Position numbers and translations under genes: made by a program. Below the pieces are notes generated by a model, which worked only from the letters and a program-made list of their open reading frames with translations, made no database searches and was not told the DNA's origin. 64,000 nucleotides of DNA from Lineus longissimus (taxonomy: Eukaryota; Nemertea; Pilidiophora; Heteronemertea; Lineidae): the NCBI RefSeq assembly GCF_910592395.1, contig NC_088309.1:10604501-10668500 (forward strand), read 5' to 3'. Shown here one piece after another: positions 25,061-36,700 of the stretch. Within the stretch, counting starts at the first letter, position 1; each line of letters starts with the position of its first letter.

Positions 25061-25560
25061 ACCATATTCACTAGTCGACACGCACGTTTTAGCATACGGC
25101 AGTGACAGGTGACCAGGTTATCACCACGCCGTTCGTGCATATTTCTTATTATCACCAATTACGTCGTGACGTTATTCCTAATAAAATATTTGGCGATAAC
25201 AGTACACTGACAAGCACGCCTTGCATATTATTGCCACTTACGTAATGACATTATTCCCAATGGAAATGGTAATGAAGTCGCACAAAGACAGCCCGGCCGA
25301 CACTTGTATTCCCGCCGGATGTCACGACTCACGTGACGATGTGGGCCGTGGCGCCAAGAAGTAAATCTTTGGACGAACGTCGTCACATGCCCAAATAGCG
25401 ATTAGCCAAGAACAATCGTGTATGACAACTACGTCATTATGGCCAGGCAGGTCATTGGGTTGTCCATCCCTCGGCCCGCCCCGTGTCGCGACATTTCTCT
25501 AGCTATGCCTGCTGCGTACCGGCCAGCACCGCCAGCATGGCTGACTGAGTTCCAGTAAGT
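25060..25560. promoter_or_regulatory. CpG-rich, probably bidirectional promoter
   Basis: This 500-bp stretch is visibly richer in CG dinucleotides than its surroundings and lies between a minus-strand gene (PWWP3A-like) and a plus-strand gene (MRPL24). It holds a TCACGTGA E-box palindrome near 25329-25336 and two similar blocks about 90 bp apart containing ACGT and TGACRTTATTCC. A CCAAT box in minus orientation (ATTGG at about 25752) lies just beyond. Promoter function is inferred from position and composition. Confidence 0.5.
25514..25553 (+). other. Candidate 5' exon end of MRPL24 transcript
   Basis: An exon-like stretch ends GAGTTCCA followed by the strong donor GTAAGT. Joined to the acceptor just upstream of the MRPL24 start (TTCTTCTTCAG, about 26927), it would be 5'UTR. 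It contains ATGs out of frame with MRPL24; one gives a frame starting MPAAYRPAPPAWLTEF. It could therefore be a leader with upstream ORFs or belong to another transcript. Confidence 0.3.
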
Positions 25561-26947
25561 CCACAATCTGAAAAACATGCCATCATACAAGCAGGTCTAA
25601 ACAAAACTGAAAAAATATGGCTTTACATGAATAACATACCAACCCATTAGGTAAGAAATCGTTTGTTCAGTGCAAGAACATGAAAACGGAAGTTTGTATT
25701 TCCCCTCCCTGGGACTTAGTGAAACGGCGTGTAAAAATTGCAAGGCTGCGATTGGTCGTTTTTCGGCCTCGTCCTCGTTTTTCCAAATCATGATGTACCA
25801 GATAAAAGGAAAATTGACCATAACACCTGAACTCACTCTTAAAACATTGTAGAACCTACAAAAATGTCACAAATTTATATCATCTACCTTATACTTGTTT
25901 AACAGATTTTATTGTGTGTTAATCACGTATTTGTAGGGAAAAAGTTCAGAGGTCAAACAGATACAAAATGTCAGCCTCCATGAAAATGTGAAAACCAAAA
26001 AATCATCTGAATAATCGGCAATATCCTCTGATTTAGTTCCCAAATACAGGAACTGTTGACGTGAAATAGTTTTGCATTGCACTCACAACAGGTAGTCAAA
26101 TTTTCCTTCATTTGCGTTGGCTAGATTTATGTAAATTTTATCATTGAATCATTTTGTAGTTGTAAAAATCTATTGTCGGACACATTCCAGTACCCGGATT
26201 TGCTTTGGTCATATGGTCATGCCGAAAATAACAGAAACACCAGGCATGAAAACAAATGCCGTTAGTTGCCTGGTCATCGCTAATAATGGTGCTGAAAACG
26301 TACAATCCTCCCACCAGACAGCTGTTCTATAAAAATCCACTCGCAGGAATTATGAATTTATGTAGCAAAATACCTTGCACTACTGACAATCGATATTTTC
26401 ATACAAGTTTACCTTGGCGCTGGCCAGTCGTTTCGTCTTGAATAAAGGGTCACAGTAGTGGTAATGGCATTGTCCAAAGTCAACTTTGGCCTTCTGACGT
26501 GTTCTGAGTGTGCGCATTTGGGTTTTTTTTGGTCTGATTGGTCTTTGTCGAAAAGACCCATACCCTGCAACACAATCTGGTCCCCAGTCAGCTTGTAGCC
26601 TATCCTGGTTCAACTAAGCCTCAACTAAGGGCAAGGTCAAGAAAAAAATGAAAATAATTTATGTGTGTGGCAGAGTTTGTATGTGACACATGTAAACTTA
26701 GCCATGGCATGAGAATGAAAGACCTAGTTACGATACCGTCCACCTGCTGCACCAGATTCGGTAGGGAGATTGGCTTCTGTTTCCTCTACTGTTAAAACAC
26801 GAGCCCTGATATGTTACAGGCATCTGCCAAGAACTCCTGTATATGTTCTCTTCCCTTACAGCATAGTATACATACCCCACGTTTAAAAAAATGTCTTATC
26901 AAAATCTTATCTTAATTTCTTCTTCAGCACGCTATTAGTATTAGAAA

Positions 26948-29900
26948 ATGGTTTTTCTAACCCGTGTGTTAAGCAGAGCTGCCCGCTTCAAATACTGGCA
27001 GCGGTATCTCGATCGGGAGATGCAAAGGACCCGTCGGGAATTTAAACCAATAAGAGGCTGGGTCAATACAAGGGAGAAACCCTGGCACCATACTGAGGCA
27101 AGGCCATGGACTGAGGAAGCGAAACAGATTAATGCTCCAGGGCAGTATCATGAAAAGGTGTTGGTGGAACCCATCAAGGAATGGATTTTATTCAAGGGAG
27201 ATCGGGTAAGTTCTTTATTTTCTCAGATGTGCCTGTGCCTGTGTACTTCGTAAAATGTAAGCTACATCATTGAATAATGTTTATAAATATCTTGTGTATC
27301 TGGTCATGTCATCAAAAACATGATAAAAACGCCATTAAATCTGATGCGTTTATATCAAAAACCACAGAAAACACTGATTCCTATCTTGCAACAATTTAAT
27401 ATAGCGCTAAAGATTACAAATACAGAGTTTGAAAAAGTAGGATTTGAGAGAACAGGGTACAGTGTGGTATAGCTGAGTCAGCAGAATAGCCGCCTCTCTG
27501 TTTATTCATGAAAAGTTAAAAGATAGTGATTGTGTCATGATGAGGTAGCGCACCATTCATAGGAAGACAAAGAATTCAAAGGTGGATCCAAAATACATTC
27601 ATGTACTTTTCCTGTTGAAAACATAAAGAGTACATGTACCCGCCATTGTGTAGGCATGTCAACTGGGTAGTATTGCAGTGGCAGAGTGGCTCAGCTCCTC
27701 ATCAGAAATCTGGGTGATCAGGATAGGTGCAACCAAAGTGCTGTATGACGGTCTGAGCAGCATAGTTTCCACACTTGAGGCACTCGTGAATTGATTTACC
27801 CTGCACCAATTGAGACAGGAACCCGCCAATGAACGAATCGCCGCAGCCATTAGTGTCCTTGATATCTGACGGGTTAACCTTGTTGATTGGCCATTCAATG
27901 ATATTCCCCTCATGCCATACAATGGTCGGATCATGGCCAGCTGTGAAAATAATTGTCCGCCTCCTCTTTGAATTTTGCTTTGGCAATGCAGCAGTTTTTG
28001 CAGCAATCTCCTTGACATCTTTCGTGCCAAAGTTCATCTTATCAGCAAACGTTACAGCCTCTACTTCATTCCCTACCAAAATGTCAATGTAGTTCATGAG
28101 TTTCAACTCTGGGTCAACAAAGTAGTCAATGAGAAAAGGCGCGGAAAGATTCATGACGAAAAGCTTGTCATTTTCTGCTGCATGTTGACCTAATTTAGTA
28201 ACCGCTGCTGTGCTGTTGGTCAGTACAAATCCACCAACATAAAAAACCTGTGCGGCTTCAACTAGTTTCTGCGGTGTTTCCGTCTCGAGGAACGAATGGC
28301 AGATACTACGGGCTGCACCAAGTTTTGTGACAAGAGATCTATCCTCGCCTGTTATCACTGCGCCACACAACCCGGTCATCTTCTCCGGGTGGACCATGTA
28401 GCAAACCTTGACACCCACATCATTGGCTTTCTCCTTTAGAATCTGAGCCGCCTTGTCATTGCCTACACAGCCAATAAAACTAGTCGCATACTTTTTCTGC
28501 AGCAGCCACTGAGCGACGCGGATAGAATTCTGAGTGGCTCCTCCTGCGATGTATTGCGGCTTAAACTCCTCTTGCATTAGTTCTGTGAAGAGGGGATCGT
28601 GTTTCTCTTCCGCCAATATGGCGTTGTTCGCTTCTAATTCGTATTTCTTAAGCACCTTTGCATCGGAAACGACGGTGATATCGAGAAGGGGGTTCCCCAG
28701 TCCAAGTAGAATTCCTTCCTTGACGTTGGCTGGTGCTGTACTCATCCTGGTGGCTAGCTGCTGTACTAAACCTCGTCTGATCAAACCTGAAAGATACAAA
28801 ACAAAACATTTGGTGAATTAAAAAATTTCCTGGAGGAAAGGGGAAAAAAGTCATGTCAATGATAGTAATCTAAATGTGAGTGTGACAGAAAAAGTTGTGC
28901 TGGGGTAAATTAAAACCTCAGCCTACCATAGTCCTACCTTGGAATAAACGGTTTAGCATCTTGCCTTATTTCAACTACCGGTAGTTTCATACACAGGCAA
29001 ATGTGAGCTGCTAAATACATCTACTGAACTGAATTCATATTGTAACATATAGTATTGATTTATCATTCATTACTCCAGGATTTGATTCTCTGCTTTCAAC
29101 ACTGTTTAAGAATTGGCTGACCCCAAAACATGAAAATGGGTCATCATCTGTTGTCTACACACAACTACATGTATGAATAATATTCACAGTTTTATAGGTC
29201 ATGCATGAGAATAGGAATGATGTAGTGAACAATCCAGGTGTGCCTGCCGGCAAAATTCTAACAGTTGTTCTTAGTAGTCTGATAAAACCTCTATCTTATT
29301 CGGTGAGGAAAGCATTATCCCATGCATGAAGTACATGGGCTTGTGTCGAAACTAAGTTGAAATTAGGTGTGTGTGGCATTTCCTGGCTGGCAAAGCGCCT
29401 AACTTTTGCACTAATATCCCTCCCCCCCCCCCCCCCCCCCTGATTGAATGACACTTGGAAGGGTGATAATCAGTTTGGTCAAAACATGATGAGGCCAAAA
29501 ATACGGCGAGAGAGGACGAGAAATAACTTTCTTATGACAGTGAGTGGGTGTGGCGGTGTGAAAATGGCGTGGAAAACCAAATGGAAATCGGAGGTTGTTT
29601 CTTACCCATTTAGCAGTTCCTTTGCCTCTTTTTCTGTGGCAGGAGCAATAAATGTTGCTGGAACAGGAGAAGGAAATGTTCAGGACTGTTGCCTCTCTCT
29701 CTCAGCTATTCTATGAAATACAACTTACATGTATTTGTATGATATGATAATGATATGATAGCTTTCCCACTTGATATCTTGTGTGCTACAAATATCTACA
29801 TTTCACCTGAATAATGTATGCTGGGCATTGAATTCCTCGGCCAACCGTTGTGTTTGTTATCATTGTTGGAACAAATTTATAGGTAGATCAAGCTAGCCTG

Positions 29901-32666
29901 AATTGTATCAATGAGAAATACCCTAAAAGCCTTTAGCATGTTTAGGAAAGGTCCCAGATCCGGCCAATGATTTGCATGCAAGTGTTGAAGTCATAGACCT
30001 GATCTATGACCTCTTAGAAAGGATTTGTAGTATCCAATTCTAATTGCAAGGTTTGTTCCAATTACTTTCACTTTGCATCGTACTTTTGGTCTTTTACTGT
30101 TAGAGGAGGGGGGGTTGTGTTGAACTACAGACAGGGGCAGATGTTAGTGACATGGAATCAACTGTCTTTCGAAGCATGTGTCAAACTTTACTAGCAGCAA
30201 TCAAAAGAGTCTGGATATGACAATTGTCACACGTAGGCCTAGGTTGTTTTTTTTTCTGTAAAAACCTACCTCCTTTTAAATATGAGCCCTGAAAATGAAC
30301 TTGACTAATTCGATAGGTCACCGCCTCATCAGATGTTATTTGTGTCTTTCTAGGTAGAAGTGTTGGTGGGAAGAGATAAGGGAAAGCAAGGTATTATCAA
30401 CAGTATCATCAAAGAAAGGAACTGGTGTTACGTGGAAGGCCTCAACTGTGTAAGTATTCTTAGCAGCGGAGTAAGAGGAAAGAGGTGAATTGAAGGTCGT
30501 TCTCAAAAAACTATCATTTGCAAAGTGTGCAGTCTTACAAATATCTGAAAGCCATTTGAAACGGATTTCCTTGTAGTGCTAGGATACTCACCTGAAGTTC
30601 CCTGCAAAGTCTATCTTGGACTTTCTGTAGCATTCCAGCATTCAGGCGGTGAATTATGTTACCTTGATCTGTCCGTGAGGTACTGCTCAGGTTAACCTTG
30701 GGGCCCATGTCAGAAGGTTGCCATGCGAGAATGTACTATTGAGCAGTACTGATTATCAATGGATCTTTGACCTAAGTGCAATTATAGTGTGTTTCTAGTG
30801 AGTGTAGCTGAGCAGAGAGTCGTAAGATCTATCAGAGAATATGTTAGTAGTTGGTGCCCATTACTTGACTGTTTTACTATAGGTCAAATTGCCATCCGTT
30901 CTGAGGTTGTGCCTCTGAACGTCTAACCAGTTTCAAATAATACAAAAATGGTAATAGTATCAAGGATTCTAGGTCCAAACATTAAGAGCATATCACTGTT
31001 ACTTAAAGGGTAACTCGTGTCAAATTTCACTATATAATGTTTTAGCTGTTTTTGACAAATGACTACGTCACTTTCTCATAAATCGATAAGGTTTTCGAAT
31101 CGAAATGCACATTTTCAAGAATTGATGGTTTAATCCTGCCCGGACGGCGCGCTTCGAAGCCGATTTCGTTGATGCATCACATCATGAACATTGTCGCGGT
31201 GGTTTACATTCAGCGATTTTATAATAAATCTAATCAAAATGGAAAATTTGAGCTTTAGATTTGTGATCAACAATTAAAAACGGACGTATTTCCGCAAAGT
31301 TGTAAATCACATCATAGTATCACTTTAATTACTGGTATATGATATCCCAAGAATTCATAAAGTCTTCATGAATTCTTGAATATACCAATCGCTTATCGAA
31401 AATGTCTTGGTTTGAGTTTAGTCCCATTTATTCTAAAAAAACGGTATCCTGATTTATTCTTGTCTGGTATTGATAAGCTGATTGTACAGTAGAACCTCTC
31501 TATTAAGGACACCTCGGGACTGACAAGTGCTGTCCTTAATAGAGAGGTGTCCTGATTAGAGAAGTCCAATTGAATGTAAACAACCAATTTGGGACCAAGC
31601 CTAGTGTCCTTAATTGAGAGGTTGTCCTTAATAGAGAGGTGTCCGCTAAGGGAGGTTCCACTCACTGAATTATGTTTTCAGAAATATTCGTCCTCGGGGT
31701 CATTTGTAAAAGGCACAGCTCCTCGGCTGATGAAGATGGAGAAACCTCTATTAGTCACCACGGAAGTAGGCTTGGTGGATCCATCTGATAGGTAGGTGTC
31801 AGACTGTCACCAAGGTGATCTGTGGCTTCATATCAATGTGGGTTCAATTGCTGACACCGACACATTGCTTGTTACAATGGACTAGTCACTTCACTTTGAT
31901 TGTTTCGTCTTTGCTTGATTGCTACGTAAAATTGAGATAGATTGTGCCCAGATGACATGAGCAGTTTGTGACAAGTTCTTCTGTTGTGGCCAAAAGATGG
32001 AGTTGCTGGGCAAGAAACCTCATTCGGTTCCCAGAAAGAAATGTACAACACACATTAAAAAGATTAGTCTTTAATTTTTTGTGATTGTCTCCTCTTCCAG
32101 TAAGCCAACTGAAGTAGAGTGGCGTTATTCAGAACAAGGCGAACAAGTAAGAGTGTCAAAGCGAACCGGACGGATCATTCCACTGCCCAGGGAAGCTTAC
32201 GAGCTGGAAGACTTTGTTTTACCATCTGATTACAAAGGTAAGAGTGTCAGGTCCTGTGATGTCATCTGAGAGGAGGCCTATAGACGGAGCTAGGGGATCA
32301 ATTTGGTAGTCTTCTGCTGACCAATATGCACATTTAGATGCCCAGGTTGAGTTTGATTCCGTGACAGTTACTGGTATCTGGCATGTGTTGTGTCTCTGTC
32401 TATATTGAAATTGGTCTAACCCACATTATTATTATTAAAGATATATGGCATTATCAACTTCAATGTGTGAATTAGAACTTTTCTTAACTCTCCATCTCAT
32501 GATTTCATTTCTGATTCTCCTTACAGAAAATGCCGAAAAGGATACCAAGCCTGATGAAGTAATTAAAGTGACATTTGAACCGAAATTAAAAACATTTGAA
32601 CAGGAAATCATGGAGGAAATGGGAATAAAGGAGGATAGAAAACCTGCAAAAACGTACTGGTACTGA
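26948..32666 (+). CDS. MRPL24: Mitochondrial ribosomal protein L24 (uL24m)
   Basis: Coding exons 26948-27205, 30354-30449, 31682-31791, 32101-32237 and 32527-32666 join in phase (741 nt, 246 residues), each bounded by GT/AG. The product is the large-subunit mitoribosome protein uL24m, which binds 23S-type rRNA near the exit tunnel. The first about 25 residues (MVFLTRVLSRAARFKYWQR) are basic and lack acidic residues, as expected of a mitochondrial presequence. The KOW motif spans about residues 80-115 (FKGDRVEVLVGRDKGKQG). Then come LVDPSDSKPTEVEWRYSE, VRVSKRTGRIIP and a C-terminal EEMGIKEDRK...YWY, all hallmarks of MRPL24. It is slightly longer than the human protein (216 residues). The 3.1-kb first intron hosts the adenosine kinase gene on the other strand. 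Identification is secure. Confidence 0.95.
27702..28959 (-). CDS. ADK: Adenosine kinase, possibly mitochondrial, nested gene
   Basis: Exon 1 is 28959-28938 (22 nt) and exon 2 is 28786-27702; they join in phase across a 150-bp intron (GTAGGA donor, TTTCAG acceptor) to give 368 residues. The enzyme phosphorylates adenosine to AMP using ATP (PfkB/ribokinase family). Visible hallmarks are GLGNPLLDI near 37, GGATQNSIRVAQW at about 89-101, NLSAPFL, the GNEVEA motif, and DTNGCGDSFIGGF at about 318, with the catalytic base Asp324. The usual GAGD is GCGD here. The N-terminus MLNRLFQGLIRRG... has four Arg and no acid before residue 22, resembling a mitochondrial presequence; an internal ATG at 28745 would give a short cytosolic form. 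The rest of the coding sequence is one exon, unlike many-exon vertebrate ADK, suggesting retroposition with a later 5' exon. A minus-strand AATAAA lies about 200 bp past the stop (27506-27501). It is nested in MRPL24 intron 1. Confidence 0.92.
29422..29440. repeat. Poly-C run
   Basis: About 19 consecutive C residues in MRPL24 intron 1, upstream of the nested ADK gene. Confidence 0.9.
31003..31328 (+). mobile_element. MITE family C, copy 2
   Basis: TTAAAGGGTAACTCGTGTCA at the left and CATCATAGTATCACTTTAA at the right, bounded by TTAA, opposite orientation to the 15.3-kb copy. It lies in MRPL24 intron 2. Confidence 0.8.
31487..31667 (-). mobile_element. MITE family A abutting MRPL24 exon 3
   Basis: Starts CAGTAGAACCTCTCTATTAA directly after TA and ends GGAGGTTCCACTCACTG. 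The right end stops only 14 bases before the first base of MRPL24 exon 3 (31682), so this insertion borders the acceptor's polypyrimidine and branch region. Confidence 0.8.
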
Positions 32667-33792
32667 GCGGACAGGCAAACTATGTCAGTTTCTCATGGAG
32701 AGACGTGGACCTAGTACTAGTAGACAGTCTATGAACAGAGGACGTTCTCTTGTTATGGCGTTGTGTTAGATCACTTGACAATTTGTGATGTTGGTTGGTT
32801 AAAACATAAGTGAAACGCTGTCTAGGATGCTGGTTCTGTCCTCAGCTTGCTCAGCCATATGTGCTGACTAAAGTGATGCATCTATCTAGGAATGTGTAAA
32901 GGCTTACATCAAGTCTGAGAGGCTATAAACTGGTTCCGGCCAATTTTTATGTGGAGAATGAATATATACGGAAATATTTCAAATATGAAGTCTTCCTTTT
33001 CATCTTGACATTGTGTAATGCAATTAGCATTGCCTGTCCCACTGTTAAGGTAGTCATCAGAGCCTGTCGTTCTGTGAAGTAGAAGACACAATCAGTTCAG
33101 TTAAAAGCTAGATAGCACAGACGACGTCCTGTCCCCTGGTGTAGAAGATGTCACAATTGGACCCTTCTGTAGTATGTAGGTGTTGCAAAGTCTCTCCTTC
33201 TCAGGTAGTTGAAACAATGGGTGCCTTTGTACTGGATGACTACAGTCCCTCTGTCCCCACTAACACCTATTTGTAATCAGTCCCTACTTGTGGTTTCTGT
33301 CCCAGCCACCATCCTGCCGTACTTTGTCATGACAAGATCTCGTTTTGCCCGTCACTCAATTATAGTAGAACACCCTAACTCTAATAACACAGGACAGCTG
33401 GGAGGGGACACAACTAGCCTTTGCGAGCATGCTGGATTTCTGTTGATGGTCACAGCCAGTCCTACTCTGCTTGTTGAAACAGCTAGTAAAATTGGCCTAC
33501 TGACATCACTGTCATGGTTGATGACAGAGTGGTTATGACATTCGAACAAACATGTTTCTAAAGCTATTGCTGATCTCTGAAACCACCCATCCCCATAAAA
33601 CTCGACACATGCCAATGAATTTGAACGGGAAGCACTACCAACTAACAGAAGACAGGTTTACGGGCGTCACGGCTAAAACGGAATCCTCCACAGCAAGGTA
33701 TAACGACTGCAACAACAAAACTATTTCTGCAAAATCAGAAATTTGGTGGCAAATTTAAAGCATTAAAACGCCTCTCAGAGACAGATGTGACC
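32667..33792. other. MRPL24 3' flank and RAD9A 5' flank
   Basis: No coding exon recognised. The two plus-strand genes are only 1.1 kb apart, so this interval must contain the MRPL24 3'UTR and the RAD9A promoter and leader. I saw no canonical AATAAA here; an ATTAAA lies near 33766. Confidence 0.5.
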
Positions 33793-36700
33793 ATGAAGTG
33801 TATCATACCCGGTGTAAATGTAAAAGGTAGTTAATAAGGATCAAGTTGATGCTGCTGTTATTGAAATATATTTATAGTTTACCGAGTTTTAATGGGTTGA
33901 ATGTTGACTGTCAAAGTCGGTCTATATTTTTCAGGTTGGTGTCAGTGACAGTGTCTGTGTAGGCCTACCCATTTTTAAAACGTGCTGCTTTGTGTACCTC
34001 TGCATCCCCAAGAGTTATTCTCTGTTATTTTGTGGTCCCTGTCATAGCTTGGGTTTGAGAGTATACATCAAATTGATGCGACACACACTGTGGGAATGGG
34101 GAGCCTCCTGGTGTTGCGAAAACAAACAATTTTAACAATGACAAAAAAATTGAAAGACACTCAACTTTTTCAAGAGTCAACAGCACTTTCTTTATGCATG
34201 ATATATCAAAATGAACGATATTTTCTCATGCTTACTTTTTTAAATTCGCCAAAATATAAAGGAAGTAATTCATCTGATTTAGTCATTTATGATTGAACCC
34301 ATGATACCAGGTGGCAGGTCCAGGAATGTTCTTTCATTGCAGTGTTCGGTCGTGCCGTCCATTCCCTGTCTAAAATTGGAGATGAAGTATATATTGATCC
34401 AATGCAACATGGGGTAAGTGTTAGTGATAACAACTGGAAATTCAGCAATCATTATCCAAATCATTATGTAAGTAAGTAAGGGCTGTTTTCCCATAAACAG
34501 TGACAGCCACCTGTATATATGCTTCCGAAATTGGTGGCTTGCATTGGAACTAACTTTTTCCCTCTTGTCCGTCATTAAAGGCATTCAAGTGTGTTGGTCA
34601 ACCATGACTATCTCCTTTGTCCCTCCACCATAAGGCCTAGTTTCCCCTTATGACATCACTATTTCGGACACTCAGCGCCCCATTTCTGGAAAGGTGTATA
34701 GCTAGCTACTAGTGCTATACTAGGTTATTTTGTCCAGGATAGCAAAGGAATGTTGTGGATCCATAGTCTCCTTTGCAAACTGTTGACAAGGATCCCTAGG
34801 GACATTAACTGAAGTCACTATGGACATTCATGATACACCAAACATGTAAATTGTGGATGGAAGGCAGCACTGAAGTATGAAGGCAAGTTCCGTGTTGTTA
34901 TTCATTCTGTACTAGGCCTATTCTTTAAATGATTGTTCTTTTTCTACAGCTTGGTTTGCGGACTGTCAACTCTTCAAGATCAGCCTACTCGTGTTTTGTA
35001 TTTGCACCAACCTTCTTCCAGCATTATGATGATAGTCAAGAGAAAGATGATGAGCCTGTCAGATGTAAGATAAATATGAAGGTGCGGACGGAAATCTTTA
35101 AATACAAACTGTATGTCATCTCTAAAATTACTGATCAAAACCATCAAAACTAAATTGAATCCGAAGAAGAAATAGCTAATGACTAACAAAATTTATGATA
35201 GATAACCAGTCTTAACGCTTCCTGGTCAGTCTCTATTCTCTACTTTGAAAGAAAATAGTTTGTCTTTGGTATATTGTGTCACTGGGCCTTTTAACAAAAT
35301 TTTCTTGATTTCAGTCTTGTCTGACAGTTTTCAAGTCATTGTCACATTTAGAGAAGACTGTGGATAGATGTAAAATAACTATCAACACTAAAATTGCCCG
35401 AGTGATATTTCAACTTTATTGTAAACATGGTGAGTTCAAAGAAGATAGCAATTGCCAGTTGTAAAAGTATTGAAGATTTTAGAGTTAAAGGTGCAATATT
35501 TTCATGCTACCCAAACATACTCATACGAGAAATGAGATGTAATTGAGTTGTGTTGAAATGTGATTTCAACCATTTTGTCCAAGCGTCATCTACAAGTATG
35601 AATCCAAAAACAAACTTCTATGAGCTAAACAGCAGTTACAACTTTATTGGAACACCCTGTGAAATAATCCTTATGGTTCTTTATTTTCCAGGCATAGTAA
35701 AAACTTATAATTTAGCCTTTATTGAATGTGAAACACTTCAGGCTGTATTCTCCAAAGATCTGTGTCCAAATGCCATCACCGCTCAATCAAGGTAATCTTT
35801 GTGATTGTTTCCATCCCCAGTACTGAAGGGTGGTTACCACAGTAGTTCTTCCCATCTGCAACAAATGTGTTCAAATGTAAATGGTGCAGAGAGTCACGTA
35901 ACTTTTACTCAATTGGCATAAATCCTAATGCTTCTATTGTAAATGAAACTTACAAATGTGTTCAAATGTAAATGGTGCAGAGAGTCACGTAACTTTTACT
36001 CAATTGGCATAAATCCTAATGCTTCTATTGTAAATGAAACTTACAAATGTGTTCAAATGTAAATGGTGCAGAGAGTCACGTAACTTTTACTCAATTGGCA
36101 TAAATCCTAATGCTTCTATTGTAAATGAAACTTACAAATGTGTTCAAATGTAAATGGTGCAGAGGATCACGTAACTTTTACTCAATTGGCATAAATCCTA
36201 TCCTTCTATTGTAAATGAAACTTACTGAAGTAGATAATACTTGACATTTGCCTGTGATGTTGATTTAGCAACTGTGCCCTGTTATTTGACTTAAAATATG
36301 CTAGTCTTCTAAAACTTGTCATTCAGACTGCTGTGTGATGTGGTCATGAACTTCCAGGGAACTCAAGAAGAGGTGACTCTTTGTGTCAACCCGCAGAAAG
36401 TCAGCTTGAAGAATTATGTGGAAGATGAACCAGGTATTGGCCTAAGTTAACCTCCAGGTACTTGTGCGGAGGACAATCAACCCAAACTTTCTTCTTTAGT
36501 TATGCCTCTGATTTACAACTTGAATGGTCCCAGCTACCAGAGTATGATTATTAATGCCAAAAAAAATCAAGATTAAAAAAGTTTCGTACGGGTGTGCCCC
36601 AAGACGTAGAACCCCCCCCCCACAAAGGTGTGTCTATCGGTGCACATAGCAGTGACCTCTCCCAACCAAATTCCTAGATCTGGCCCAGCAAAGGATAAAG

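Noticed and set aside
28786-28799. ADK start a few codons upstream of the acceptor (frame beginning YLSG)
   Set aside because: Those bases are the intron's pyrimidine tract and AG; a clean upstream exon with ATG joins in phase instead.
31800-31880. Second tRNA-like SINE fragment (GTGGGTTCAATTG)
   Set aside because: A single B-box-like string without an A box or another copy is too weak to report.
35861-36224. CRISPR-like array of direct repeats
   Set aside because: Repeats are contiguous 91-bp units without distinct spacers, in a eukaryotic intron; this is an ordinary tandem duplication.
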